Assembly (NCBI RefSeq): GCF_011759585.1
Contig: NZ_JAAOYV010000002.1
Location: 1,423,510-1,487,509 of the forward strand
Length of the DNA: 64,000 nt
From: Frigoribacterium endophyticum
Lineage (GTDB): Bacteria; Actinomycetota; Actinomycetes; Actinomycetales; Microbacteriaceae
Direction of reading: 5' to 3'
Shown here: one piece after another, positions 38,032 through 45,605 of the stretch
Numbering within the stretch: position 1 is the stretch's first letter
Layout of the letters: every line of letters starts with the position of its first letter
Notes under the pieces: model-generated
Told to the model about the DNA's origin: nothing
Seen by the model: only the letters and a program-made list of their open reading frames with translations
Database searches by the model: none
Made by a program: the position numbers and the translations under genes

Positions 38032-39201
38032 CTACGGGCGGAACACCGCCCGCACGCAGCCGTCCTCCTTCTCCTTGAACATCTCGTAGCCCCGCGGCGC
38101 CTCGTCGAGCGGCATCACGTGGGTCGCGAGGTGCTCGGTGGTCAGCTCGCCCGCGGCCATGCGCTCGAGCAGCATCGGCGTGTACCGCTGCCCGTGCATC
38201 TGGGCCCCGCGCATGGTCAGCCCCTTGTTCATCAGCGCCCCGAGCGGGAACTTGTCGACCACCCCGCCGAAGACGCCGAGCACGAACACGCTGCCGCCCT
38301 TGCGGGCTGCCATCACGGCCTCCCGCACGGCCGTGGGCCGGTCGGTCTGCAGCCGCAGCTGCTGCTTGACCATGTCGTAGCCGAAGTCGGGCCGGTCGCG
38401 GTGGGCCTCCATGCCGACGGCCTCGATGCAGACGTCGGGGCCCCGGCCGCCGGTGAGCTCGCGCAGCTCGGGCAGCACCTCTACCTGCGTGTAGTCCATC
38501 GTCTCGGCGCCGATCACGTCACGCACCTGGGCGAGGCGCTCGGGCAGGCGGTCGATGACGACGACGCGCTCCGCCCCGAGCAGCAGGGAGGCGCGGGCCG
38601 CCATCTGCCCGACGCCGCCGGCGCCCCAGACGGCCACGGTCGACCCCGGCCCCACGCCGCCGAGGTCGGCGCCCATCCAGCCGGTCGGGGCCGCGTCGGA
38701 GGCGAACAGCGCTCGCTCGTCGCTGACCGACTCGGGCACGGTGAAGGCCCCGACGTCGGCGTACGGCACGCGGATGTACTCCGCGTGGCTGCCCGCCCAG
38801 CCGCCGACCGCGTGCGAGTAGCCGAAGCAGCCGCCGGGCGACTGGCCCCAGAGGCCCTCGGCGATGCCCGCGTTCGGGTTGCCGTTGTCGCAGAGCGAGT
38901 ACTGCTCCTGCCGGCAGTACCAGCAGCGGCCGCAGGCGATGAACGAGTTGACGACGACCCGGTCGCCGACGGCGTGCCGGCGCACGGCCGAGCCGACCTC
39001 GACGACCTCGCCGACGAACTCGTGACCGAGCACGTCGCCGGAGCGCATCGTCGGCACGTAGCCGCCGAGCAGGTGCAGGTCGCTGCCGCACGAGGTCGTC
39101 AGCGACACTTTGACGATCGCGTCGTGGGCGTTGAGCAGCCGCGGCTCGTCGACCTGCTCGACACGGAGGTCGTTCACCCCGTTCCAGACGAGCGCCCTCA
39201 C
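38032..39201 (-). CDS. Zinc-dependent alcohol dehydrogenase (formaldehyde-dehydrogenase-like MDR)
   Basis: 389 aa. Catalytic zinc ligands C38, H60 and E61 (TSCGSDLHL; VLGHEFVGEV) and all four structural zinc cysteines C90, C93, C96 and C104 are present. The Rossmann motif is VAVWGAGGVGQMAARA. The insert after residue 105 and the C-terminal half (KGGSVFVLGVFGGVVDKFPL) resemble the glutathione-independent formaldehyde dehydrogenase-like branch. It oxidises an alcohol or aldehyde with NAD(P). The ATG overlaps the stop of the small anchored-protein gene, and manganese catalase is close upstream, a stress-type neighbourhood. Confidence 0.92.
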   Translation of the reverse strand: MRALVWNGVNDLRVEQVDEPRLLNAHDAIVKVSLTTSCGSDLHLLGGYVPTMRSGDVLGHEFVGEVVEVGSAVRRHAVGDRVVVNSFIACGRCWYCRQEQYSLCDNGNPNAGIAEGLWGQSPGGCFGYSHAVGGWAGSHAEYIRVPYADVGAFTVPESVSDERALFASDAAPTGWMGADLGGVGPGSTVAVWGAGGVGQMAARASLLLGAERVVVIDRLPERLAQVRDVIGAETMDYTQVEVLPELRELTGGRGPDVCIEAVGMEAHRDRPDFGYDMVKQQLRLQTDRPTAVREAVMAARKGGSVFVLGVFGGVVDKFPLGALMNKGLTMRGAQMHGQRYTPMLLERMAAGELTTEHLATHVMPLDEAPRGYEMFKEKEDGCVRAVFRP

Positions 39202-39677
39202 AGCGCACCCGCCCCGAACGCGCGACGCTCGGCGCCGTCGACGAGGGCACCCGCGACCGTGTGCTTCCGGCGCCCCTCGGGCCGCGGCAGCTGCTGCAGC
39301 ACCTCGCCCGTCTCGACGCGCGTCTTGAGCTCGCGGAGGGCCCGGCGCAGCGTGTCGGCGGGGTCGCCGCCGAGCTGCTCGCGGACGACGGCCTCGGCCC
39401 GGCCGCCGGGCAGCACCCGCGCGTGCAGCTCGGTGCCGCGGTCGCCGGGGGCCGGCAGGAGGCGCGTCTCGACGACCTCCGCGAGCCGGTCGAACGGCGG
39501 CCCGACGACGCCGCCCGGGGCGATGTCGTCCGGCGTCGCCAGGACGGTCACGGACTTCCAGCCGTCGGCGACGGGCTGCTTCTCCGCGTGGCGCCGGGCC
39601 AGGGCCGCGGCGGCCGCCGCCGCGGAGGCGGCGACGCCCGCGCCGGCTCCGAGCAGGGCGAGGGTGCTCTTGTTCAT
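39198..39677 (-). CDS. Hypothetical membrane-anchored protein
   Basis: 159 aa. MNKSTLALLGAGAGVAASAA plus an Ala run forms one N-terminal hydrophobic anchor. A soluble domain follows with WKSVTVLATPDDIAPGG, RLLPAPGDRGTELHARVLPG and DPADTLRRALRELKTRVETG. Its pattern resembles SRPBCC/START-type 'cyclase/dehydrase' proteins often found beside zinc alcohol dehydrogenases in stress loci, but the match is by eye only. Coupled (ATGA) to the alcohol dehydrogenase. Confidence 0.65.
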   Translation of the reverse strand: MNKSTLALLGAGAGVAASAAAAAAALARRHAEKQPVADGWKSVTVLATPDDIAPGGVVGPPFDRLAEVVETRLLPAPGDRGTELHARVLPGGRAEAVVREQLGGDPADTLRRALRELKTRVETGEVLQQLPRPEGRRKHTVAGALVDGAERRAFGAGAL

Positions 39678-39828
39678 GGTGATCTCCTTCGGGGGCGGGC
39701 GGGTGCGGACGAGCCGACCCGCGACTCCTTCGTCGTCAGGGTGGGGGATGCACGAGGACCCCGCCCCGGGCGGGCGTCCCGGGCGGGGAAGCTCGTCCGG
39801 GACGGGGTCCTGGTGAGGGAGGGCCGGG

Positions 39829-40710
39829 TCAGCCCTTGTGGAGGGCGTCCTTGACGGCGCCCTTCGTCTTCTCGAGCAGCGGCGACTTGCCGGTCGTGCC
39901 GTGGAAGCGCTCGTCGGGCGTCGTCGGCGCGGGCATCGGCGCCGTCGTCGTGGGGCCGTCGTGGTAGCTGAACTCGCCCTTGCCGTCGGGGGTGGGTCCG
40001 CTGGCCCACGAGCCCTCCTTCGCGTGCGCGCCGTCGGAGAAGTTGAGGTACTGGTAGTTCACCGTCTGGTCCTCCTTCGACTGCGGGAAGGTGCTCGGCA
40101 CCGGGAACTGCTCGATGCCGTCGTCCTGCAGCTCCTGGATCGCGGCGAGCCACTGGTTCTGGTGCATGGTGTCGCGGGCGATGAGGAAGCTCAGGAGGTC
40201 CTTCACGCCCTTGTCGTCGGTCATGTGGTAGAGCCGGGCGGCCTGGAGGCGGCCCTGCATCTCGCCGTTCGCGTTGGCGGTGAAGTCGGCGAGGAGGTTG
40301 CCGCTCGACGTGATGAACGCGCCCTGCCAGGGGTTGCCCATGCTGTCGACGGGGCGGGCGCCGGCGCCGGCGACGATGGCCTGCTGCACGTCGGTGCCGC
40401 CGATCACGGCCGCCATGACGGGGTCGTTCTGCACGGCCTCGTCAGTGAGGCCCACGGGGGCCTTCTCGAGCAGCTGCGAGATCATGATCGCGAGCATCTC
40501 GACGTGGCCGAACTCCTCGGCGGCGATGCCGAAGAGCAGGTCGCGGTACTTGCCGGGGATGTGGGTGTTCCAGGCCTGGAAGCCGTACTGCATGGCGATG
40601 GTGATCTCGCCGTACTGGCCGCCGAGCACCTCCTGCAGCTTGCGGGCGTAGACGGCGTCGGGGGCGTCGGGGGTCGCGCTGTGCTGCAGCTCTTGCTTGT
40701 GGAAGAACAT
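39829..40710 (-). CDS. Manganese-containing catalase
   Basis: 293 aa. The four-helix ferritin-like core carries the expected dimanganese ligands: E35 (GQYGEITIAMQY), E65/E66 and H69 (AAEEFGHVEML), E150 (NANGEMQGRLQA) and H183 (RDTMHQNQW). It breaks down hydrogen peroxide without haem in the cytosol. The C-terminal 70 residues are a Gly/Pro/Thr-rich tail ending in a basic helix. It forms a stress-type group with the alcohol dehydrogenase downstream. Confidence 0.95.
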   Translation of the reverse strand: MFFHKQELQHSATPDAPDAVYARKLQEVLGGQYGEITIAMQYGFQAWNTHIPGKYRDLLFGIAAEEFGHVEMLAIMISQLLEKAPVGLTDEAVQNDPVMAAVIGGTDVQQAIVAGAGARPVDSMGNPWQGAFITSSGNLLADFTANANGEMQGRLQAARLYHMTDDKGVKDLLSFLIARDTMHQNQWLAAIQELQDDGIEQFPVPSTFPQSKEDQTVNYQYLNFSDGAHAKEGSWASGPTPDGKGEFSYHDGPTTTAPMPAPTTPDERFHGTTGKSPLLEKTKGAVKDALHKG

Positions 40711-40840
40711 GGGGGTCCTCTCGTCGAGTGGATGGACCCCCACACCACGCCGGGAGGCGCGGGGCGACACCCAGGGGAGCGCTCGCCGGGGCACGCATCG
40801 CCAAACGGGCTTGACGGGAGGTGCGGGGTGCGGGACCCTG

Positions 40841-40910
40841 CGCGGGCTCAGCGGGGCCCAGCGGGGCTCAGCGGGGCTCAGCGGGGCTCAGCGGGGCTCA
40901 GCGGGGCTAG
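40841..40910. repeat. 10-bp tandem repeat overlapping a stop codon
   Basis: Seven units of GCGGGGCTCA; units 3-6 are identical and the last, GCGGGGCTAG, supplies the TAG stop of the DUF7882-like gene on the minus strand. The array lies between that stop and the catalase promoter. Confidence 0.9.
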
Positions 40911-41266
40911 GCGCCCTCGGCCCCGGTCGCGACGGACGTCGTCGGGGTCGCCTCGCCGGCGGCGCCGACGGGCGGCTCGGGGAGGAGCTGGAGGCCCTGG
41001 CCGCTGTTGGCCGACTCGGTGAGCACGGCGATCCACCGCGGGTTGATGGTCGGCGGTCGGCTGCCGGCGAACGAGAAGCGCAGGCTGACGGTCGGGTGGA
41101 TCCACACGCTGCTGCGGCCGTCGCCGGCCGAGGCGGGCTCCTTCCAGGAGAAGACGAAGCTCTCTTGGCGGCGGATCTTGGTGATGATCACGATCTGGAG
41201 GTGGGCCAGCACGCGGTCGTCCAGCTGCACCTCCGCGGTGCCGCCGTCGTAGGTCAGGTAGCCCAC
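40907..41266 (-). CDS. DUF7882-like small protein
   Basis: 119 aa. MGYLTYDGGTAEVQLDDRVL, HLQIVIITKIRRQESFVFSW and SSVWIHPTVSLRFSFAGSRP are hallmarks of a small Microbacteriaceae-type family (DUF7882; entries are often mislabelled 'ATP-dependent DNA ligase', though no ligase motif is present). The protein ends in an Ala/Thr tail created next to the 10-bp repeat. It is about 65 % identical by eye to the gene at 46485..46820 over the first 100 residues. Predicted beta-rich and cytosolic; function unknown. Confidence 0.85.
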   Translation of the reverse strand: MGYLTYDGGTAEVQLDDRVLAHLQIVIITKIRRQESFVFSWKEPASAGDGRSSVWIHPTVSLRFSFAGSRPPTINPRWIAVLTESANSGQGLQLLPEPPVGAAGEATPTTSVATGAEGA

Positions 41267-41434
41267 GGTGCCTCCCGTCTCCTCGGCACGAGGGGCGCAG
41301 GCCCCTTCCGTCCCATGGTGCCAGGAGGCCGAGCGCTGCGCACCGTGGTGACCGGAAGGCGCACTGGCGCCCCGGACGGCCGCCCCGGCCGCCGTCAGGT
41401 GCCCGTCGCGCTCGTCCTCCTGACGGTGCGGGGC

Positions 41435-41911
41435 TCAGCGGGCCGTGTCGTCGGCGTCCTCGATGCACGAGAGCGCCTGCTCGGCGGCGTCGGAGTCGTC
41501 GTCGGCGTCGGTCGCACGGGTGAACGACGAGTTCTCGGCGGCGTCGTCGTTGGCCGACTCGAAGGTCGCGTCGAAGTCGTCCGACTCGACGTCGCCCGTC
41601 GTGGTCCAGAGGCCGATGGTGTCGCTCAGCACGTTGTTCTCGCCGAGGGGCGCCGCGACGTACCAGGTGTCGCCTTCCTGGACGGCGTAGCCGAGCAGCA
41701 CGTCGTCGGTGGCGCCGTCGGCGAGGGTCGAGAGGGCGGTCGCGCCGATGCGGGTGCACGCGGCGTCGTTGGCCTGGCCCGGGTCGGTGCGGGTGGCGGA
41801 CGAGCCGGGCACGTCGCCGGCGGGGTCCGTGTTCTGCGCGCCTCCGGTGCAGCCCGCGAGCGGCAGCATCAGCAGGGCGGCGAGGGGCAGCAGGGTCTTC
41901 TTCGTGATCAT
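41435..41911 (-). CDS. Putative lipoprotein
   Basis: 158 aa. A basic start (MITKK), a hydrophobic core LLPLAALLMLP and a lipobox LAGC give a lipidated Cys at residue 21. The mature part is acidic and Ser/Asp/Ala-rich, with two further Cys (DAACTRIG and ALSCIEDAD), which may form a disulfide outside the membrane, and a core GYAVQEGDTWYVAAPLGEN. It matches no domain I recognise. It stands alone upstream of the DUF7882-like gene. Confidence 0.8.
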   Translation of the reverse strand: MITKKTLLPLAALLMLPLAGCTGGAQNTDPAGDVPGSSATRTDPGQANDAACTRIGATALSTLADGATDDVLLGYAVQEGDTWYVAAPLGENNVLSDTIGLWTTTGDVESDDFDATFESANDDAAENSSFTRATDADDDSDAAEQALSCIEDADDTAR

Positions 41912-42088
41912 GAGGCCGACGCTAGGAGGACGGCCCCCGCTCCGCCCGTATTCACAGGCCCCCTTGCCCTTGGGCCCGTCTCGTCCCCCGGTGGGCGGGC
42001 CCCGCCGGGCCCGGTCGTCGGCTCCCGCAGCGCCCGGCCGTCGTCCCCGGCGCGGCCTGAGGGTCTCTCCGCTCCTCCGTCCCTGCCG

Positions 42089-42165
42089 AATTCGCGAGTG
42101 ATCCGTGCCGCGGGCCCGCGGCTCCCGCCTGACACGGCCGCGGCGGGCCGGATCCCTCTCGGATC
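42089..42165. repeat. Inverted-repeat family 5, copy c (77 bp)
   Basis: Left arm AATTCGCGAGTGATCCG, right arm CGGATCCCTCTCGGATC. Same 77-bp length as the copies near 9.5 kb and 28.7 kb. Confidence 0.85.
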
Positions 42166-42273
42166 CCCCGGGGAGTCGCGGTCCGGTCGCGAGGACCGGC
42201 CTGCCACCCGGGCCGGGCTGGGCCGGGCGGGCTGGGCCGCCCGGGCGGCCGCAGGTCGGTCGCCCGGATCGCT

Positions 42274-42293
42274 GCTCCACTCCGGAGTGGATC
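42274..42293. repeat. Palindromic repeat family 2, copy b
   Basis: GCTCCACTCCGGAGTGGATC, 20 bp, the first of a pair whose start points are 53 bp apart. Confidence 0.85.
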
Positions 42294-42326
42294 GGCGGCT
42301 CTCGACGTGGCGGGAGGGCGGAGGCT

Positions 42327-42346
42327 GCTCCACTCCGGAGTGGATC
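42327..42346. repeat. Palindromic repeat family 2, copy c
   Basis: Identical to copy b, 53 bp downstream in the same orientation; both are preceded by GCT. Confidence 0.85.
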
Positions 42347-42463
42347 AGCGGATGTGGACCGTACTTCTCGGGGCGGATCTCGGTCCGGAGCTGGGACGTG
42401 CCGTGGAGAGCCGCCCGTGCCCGCGACCGCACCGAACCGCGCCGCCCGAGCAGGGCGCACGGC

Positions 42464-42742
42464 TCAGCCCAGCTCGACCCCGTGCTCGACGAACGTCAAC
42501 GCCGCGCAGCGCAGGTCGGGGCACGGCACGTGGTCTCGCGGCCGCCCCATCAGCGTGACCTCGTAGAGGCCCCCGGTGCGCTCGACGAAGCCGAGCAGCG
42601 CGGCGACGTCGTCGGGGGGCAGGCGCCGGTCGAGCACCCGCCACTGGCCGTCGTCGATCCGGTGCAGGTGCACGTCGGCGACGTCGGTCAGCGGCACGCG
42701 CACCAGCTGCTGCGCGGTCGACGTCTGACCGGCGAGGGTCAT
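42464..42742 (-). CDS. Hypothetical protein, 92 aa
   Basis: 92 aa, coupled by TGATG overlap to the 54-aa gene upstream. Visible parts are LVRVPLTDVADVHLHRIDDG, QWRVLDRRLPPDDVAALLGF and LYEVTLMGRPRDHVPCPDLR; there are two Cys and no membrane segment. It looks like a compact alpha/beta cytosolic protein. I recognise no family. The coupling to a small YVSDP/YGDFF protein suggests joint function. Confidence 0.65.
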   Translation of the reverse strand: MTLAGQTSTAQQLVRVPLTDVADVHLHRIDDGQWRVLDRRLPPDDVAALLGFVERTGGLYEVTLMGRPRDHVPCPDLRCAALTFVEHGVELG

Positions 42743-42906
42743 CAGGCCACCCCGCTCGCGGCGGACTCGGCGACGAAGAAGTCGCCGTAGCGCACCTCGT
42801 CGCGGTGGGTGGAGCGCTGGCCCGGCGTGGTGCGGCGCCGCGGCCGCGGCGGGTAGGTGGTGATCTTGACCGGTCGGGCGTCAGGATCGCTGACGTAGTG
42901 GCTCAT
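42742..42906 (-). CDS. 54-aa YVSDP/YGDFF protein (paralogue of the 95-aa protein at 63.1 kb)
   Basis: 54 aa. It begins MSHYVSDPDARPVKITTYPP, has a basic Arg/Pro middle, and ends RYGDFFVAESAASGVA. The same order YVSDPxxRPVxIxxYP - basic spacer - YGDFFxE is found in the protein at 62989..63276, so the two are paralogues. No known domain is evident. It could be a nucleic-acid- or protein-binding peptide with conserved ends. Its stop overlaps the ATG of the 92-aa gene. Confidence 0.7.
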   Translation of the reverse strand: MSHYVSDPDARPVKITTYPPRPRRRTTPGQRSTHRDEVRYGDFFVAESAASGVA

Positions 42907-43106
42907 GAGGTTCTCCTCTGTCGCCCGGGTCCGCCCAGTCGGCCCCGGTGGTCCCCTCGACGCTAAGCGGGTGGACGGATCGGTGCAGGCCCTTGACAAC
43001 CGGCCCCCGACCGGGGGACACCGGGTGGAACGGGGGACGCGACGTCGTGAGCGGGCCGTCGGGCGGGCCGTCGGGCGGGCGCACAGACCGAGGAGTCGCG
43101 GGTCGC

Positions 43107-43112
43107 TATAGT
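43107..43112 (+). promoter_or_regulatory. Likely -10 box of the tRNA-Gly gene
   Basis: TATAGT, 25 bases before the tRNA 5' end, in an otherwise GC-rich stretch. No good -35 hexamer at standard spacing was found. Confidence 0.55.
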
Positions 43113-43137
43113 GGGGGAGTCCGCCTCTCCGCGGCGC

Positions 43138-43208
43138 GCGAGTGTAGTTCAATGGTAGAACTCCAGCTTCCCAAGCTGGTAGCGCGGGTTCGATTCCCGT
43201 CACTCGCT
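43138..43208 (+). tRNA. tRNA-Gly (anticodon CCC)
   Basis: A 71-nt cloverleaf without encoded CCA. Acceptor arms GCGAGTG/CACTCGC pair fully. The D-arm is GTTC...GAAC. The anticodon stem CCAGC/GCTGG encloses loop TTCCCAA, giving CCC. The T-arm is CGGGTTCGATTCCCG. It reads GGG codons. Confidence 0.95.
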
Positions 43209-43311
43209 CTCCTCGCTCGTCCCTCGCTGTGCTCGCCTCACCGGCGCGAGCGGTCGCGAATTGCTCGTCACGAGCCGGGCAGCAGCACGTCGCGACCACT
43301 CGGCCCCGCCG

Positions 43312-44484
43312 TCACCGCCGCGCCGCCCCCGTCCCCGCACCCAGCCGCTGCACCAACGCGACCGCCGCCGCGCGGCCCGCCCGGTTGGCTCCGACGGTCG
43401 ACTGCGACGGCCCGTAGCCGATCAGGTGCACGCGCTCGTCGGCCCGGGCCCGCGTGCCGACGAGCGGCACCCCGCCGAGCGGCCCGCGCAGCCGCAGCGG
43501 GTCGAGGTGGTCGAGGTCGGCCCGGAACCCCGTGGCCCAGATGACCGCGTCGACGCTCGTGCTCGACCCGTCGGCCTCGACCACGTGGTGCGGGCCGAGC
43601 GCCGTGAACATCGGGCGACGGGTGAGGACTCCCCGGCGCCGCGCCTGCACGGCGTAGCTCGTCCAGCCGAGCCCGGTGTACGAGACGATGCTCGCGGGCG
43701 GGCGGCCCTCCGCCGCGTCGGCCGCGACACGGCGCTCGACGTCGACGCCGTCGAGGCTCTGCGTGAAGTCGTGGTCGAGGAAGACGGGCTCGCGTCGCGT
43801 GTACCAGAGGGTCGTCGCGACCCGGCTGACCTCCTCGAGCAGCTGCACCGCCGAGATGCCGCCGCCGACGATCGCGACTCGCCGGCCCGTGAAGTCCGAG
43901 GCCCGTCGGTAGTCGCGGCTGTGCCGCTGCAGGCCGGCGAAGAGCTCGCGGCCCGGCAGGTCGGGCACGACGGGCGTGTTCCACGTGCCGGTGGCGTTGA
44001 CGACCGCGCGCGTGAGCCAGGTGCCCGCCGTCGTCTCGACGAGCAGGTCACCGCCCGGGTCGTCGTCGACCGCCCGCACCGCCGTCACGCGCACGGGCCG
44101 CACGATCGGCAGCCGCGCGCGCTCCTCGTAGGCGGCGAAGTACCGCGGCACCGCGTCGCGGCTCGGCTCGTCGGGGTCGACGGGCGGAAGCGGCATGCCC
44201 GGCAGGTCGAAGATGCCGTTGACGGTGCCCATGTGCAGCGACTCCCAGCGGTGCTGCCACGCGCCTCCCGGTCGGTCGTCCGCGTCGAGCACGACGAGCG
44301 TGTGGGCCGCGTCTCCGTCGGGGTCGGGGTCGTCGAGCGCGGAGCCGAACCCGCGCCGCGCCAGGTGGTGCGCGGCCGAGAGCCCGGCCTGGCCGGCGCC
44401 GACCACGACGACGGTCGCGCGGCGGGGCGCCGACGACCGCCCGCGGGTCGGGACCGAGGTCGGGGCCGGCGTCGCGTCGCTCAT
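43312..44484 (-). CDS. Flavin-dependent NAD(P)-binding monooxygenase-like oxidoreductase
   Basis: 390 aa. The FAD-binding motif VVVVGAGQAGLSAAHHLARR lies at about 25-44, and a second dinucleotide motif VAIVGGGISAVQLLEEVSR binds NADPH. Between them FAGLQRHSRDYR resembles the FxGxxxHxxxW fingerprint of class B flavoprotein monooxygenases with the last residue changed. VIWATGFRADLDHL is the C-terminal ATG motif. It likely oxygenates or reduces a small lipophilic molecule in the cytosol. Substrate unknown; neighbours give no clue. Confidence 0.9.
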   Translation of the reverse strand: MSDATPAPTSVPTRGRSSAPRRATVVVVGAGQAGLSAAHHLARRGFGSALDDPDPDGDAAHTLVVLDADDRPGGAWQHRWESLHMGTVNGIFDLPGMPLPPVDPDEPSRDAVPRYFAAYEERARLPIVRPVRVTAVRAVDDDPGGDLLVETTAGTWLTRAVVNATGTWNTPVVPDLPGRELFAGLQRHSRDYRRASDFTGRRVAIVGGGISAVQLLEEVSRVATTLWYTRREPVFLDHDFTQSLDGVDVERRVAADAAEGRPPASIVSYTGLGWTSYAVQARRRGVLTRRPMFTALGPHHVVEADGSSTSVDAVIWATGFRADLDHLDPLRLRGPLGGVPLVGTRARADERVHLIGYGPSQSTVGANRAGRAAAVALVQRLGAGTGAARR

Positions 44485-44550
44485 CCGCGCCTCCTCGTCC
44501 CTCGGTGCGGGCATGCCCCTCGACACGTCGACGGTACCTGAGCCGCGGTA

Positions 44551-44602
44551 GTTGCCATCTCGAGGGGCAGATGAGCGCTCTCAGGCCCTGGAATCGGCAA
44601 CT
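44551..44602. repeat. 52-bp inverted repeat
   Basis: Arms GTTGCCATCTCGAGGG and CCCTGGAATCGGCAAC pair over most positions. I see only this one copy. It directly precedes a family 3 element. Confidence 0.6.
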
Positions 44603-44619
44603 GACGAGCCGCGCCTCGT

Positions 44620-44676
44620 CGAGATGACCCGATCTGGGGCCTGCGAGCCGCGGAGGGCCCAGGACGGGTCACCTCG
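44620..44676. repeat. Palindromic repeat family 3, copy b
   Basis: 57 bp between a MarR gene stop and the flavoprotein gene. Ends are CGAGATGACCCG and CGGGTCACCTCG, with inner TGGGGCC/GGGCCCA. Confidence 0.8.
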
Positions 44677-44695
44677 ACGTCCGAGGGCTCGAGCG

Positions 44696-45151
44696 TCAGC
44701 GCGGGACGCGCTCCGCCTGCGACGCGATCACGGTGCTCAGCTCGTCGAGGAACGCGCTGATCACCTCGGCCTGCTCCGGGGGCACCTGCATGAGGAACTC
44801 CTGCACCGGCGGCACCGTCGTGGTTGTCTCGCAGGCGTCGCGCCCCTCCGGCGTGGTGTGCACGGTCTTGCGGCGACGGTCGCTCGGGTCGGCCTCGCAG
44901 AGCACGAGCCCGGCGTCCTGCAGCCGGTGCAGCAGGTTCGAGACAGCGGGGGTGGTGAAGCCCAGGGTCGCGGCGAGGGCGCCCGGCGTCATCGGCTGCT
45001 CGGTGGCCTCCGCGGCGAGGATTAGCGCGAGGGCGTCCCGCTCCGTCCGCGGCAGGGGCGACGACCCAGCCGTCCGGTCGAGACGCTGCTCGGTGATCCG
45101 GTAGCTCTCGAGGGAGGCGTGCAGGCGGGCTGCCTGGATTCGCTGGGGCAT
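44696..45151 (-). CDS. MarR-family transcriptional regulator
   Basis: 151 aa. The winged helix is evident: TPGALAATLGFTTPAVSNLL (recognition helix), HRLQDAGLVLCEADPSDRRR (wing) and KTVHTTPEGRDACE. Long terminal helices form the dimer. One Cys sits in the wing and another in GRDACET, so redox or ligand sensing is conceivable. It lies 206 bases downstream of the micro-operon, on the same strand; the control region at 45.95 kb with TAGCTAG repeats is a candidate operator, since MarR proteins often bind such AT-rich palindromes. That link is inference. Confidence 0.9.
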   Translation of the reverse strand: MPQRIQAARLHASLESYRITEQRLDRTAGSSPLPRTERDALALILAAEATEQPMTPGALAATLGFTTPAVSNLLHRLQDAGLVLCEADPSDRRRKTVHTTPEGRDACETTTTVPPVQEFLMQVPPEQAEVISAFLDELSTVIASQAERVPR

Positions 45152-45262
45152 CGCGGGGTCCTCTGGGTGATCAGGCCGTCGGGGGTGACGGTGTTCGGTG
45201 TGACGCCCGTCGGGCGTCGCCCGCGCGCTGCCGGCCCTGGTGGAGGCGGTGGTCGAGCGGGG

Positions 45263-45345
45263 TCGTGCGGTCGTCGTCATGCTGTCGTGCGGTCGTCCTG
45301 TGCTGCTGTCGTGCGGGTGGTGCCGTGCGGGTGGTGCCGTGTGCC
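45263..45345. repeat. Degenerate GTCGTGCGGTCGTC / GTGCCGTGCGGGTG tandem repeats
   Basis: Low-complexity direct repeats in the 206-base gap between the micro-operon and the MarR gene; no gene seen. Confidence 0.55.
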
Positions 45346-45357
45346 TCGGGGGAGGCG

Positions 45358-45444
45358 TCAGTCGAGGTCGTCGTCGTCGATCGACGTGTCGAAGTACGAG
45401 ACGTGCTCGAGCTCGGGAGCGAGGGCGCGGGTGGAGAAGGGCAT
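45358..45444 (-). CDS. Micro-operon 1, gene 4: 28-aa acidic peptide
   Basis: 28 codons from ATG, overlapping the TGA of the 53-aa gene (TGATG). The N-terminal half MPFSTRALAPELEHV is followed by SYFDTSIDDDD, a hydrophobic spot then an acidic end. No counterpart was found at micro-operon 2. It could be the mature signal or effector peptide of the set or a coupling relic; neither is shown. Its existence rests on tight overlap with the preceding genes. Confidence 0.5.
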   Translation of the reverse strand: MPFSTRALAPELEHVSYFDTSIDDDDLD

Positions 45445-45605
45445 CAGGCGGCCTCCATCCTCGCGTGCTCGGGGCGGGCCGAGGGGGCCTCGACGGGGCT
45501 GGCGGAGAACGCCTGCACCTCGGCGGCCGAGAGCGACTGGGGGCCGACCAGGCGACCCGAGACGGCGGCGACGAGCGCCTCGTGGGTGAGCGACCGGAGG
45601 TCCAT
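45444..45605 (-). CDS. Micro-operon 1, gene 3: 53-aa protein, paralogue of the 58-aa protein at 11 kb
   Basis: 53 aa, ATG overlapping the TGA of the 32-aa gene. A helix DLRSLTHEALVAAVSGRLVG is followed by PQSLSAAEVQAF and a Pro/Ala-rich end. The helix aligns with the one in 10892..11068 (L..L..E.LVA....RLV), and in both loci the gene directly follows a PxTEPxD peptide gene. No known domain. The paralogy supports that the gene is real. Confidence 0.62.
   Translation of the reverse strand: MDLRSLTHEALVAAVSGRLVGPQSLSAAEVQAFSASPVEAPSARPEHARMEAA

Larger units (their letters stand above)
41912..42463. other. Repeat-rich intergenic region
   Basis: About 550 bases between two minus-strand small genes. 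It contains inverted-repeat family 5 copy c and a pair of family 2 palindromes 53 bp apart. I find no convincing gene in either strand. Confidence 0.75.

Noticed and set aside
40841-40910. Tandem decamers as a CRISPR array
   Set aside because: Units are only 10 bp and directly adjacent with no spacers; no cas genes.
40907-41266. ATP-dependent DNA ligase function for the DUF7882-like proteins
   Set aside because: The proteins are about 110-120 aa and have no KxDG nucleotidyltransferase motif.
42993-42998. TTGACA as the -35 box of the tRNA-Gly promoter
   Set aside because: It is more than 100 bases from the TATAGT box, far outside normal spacing.
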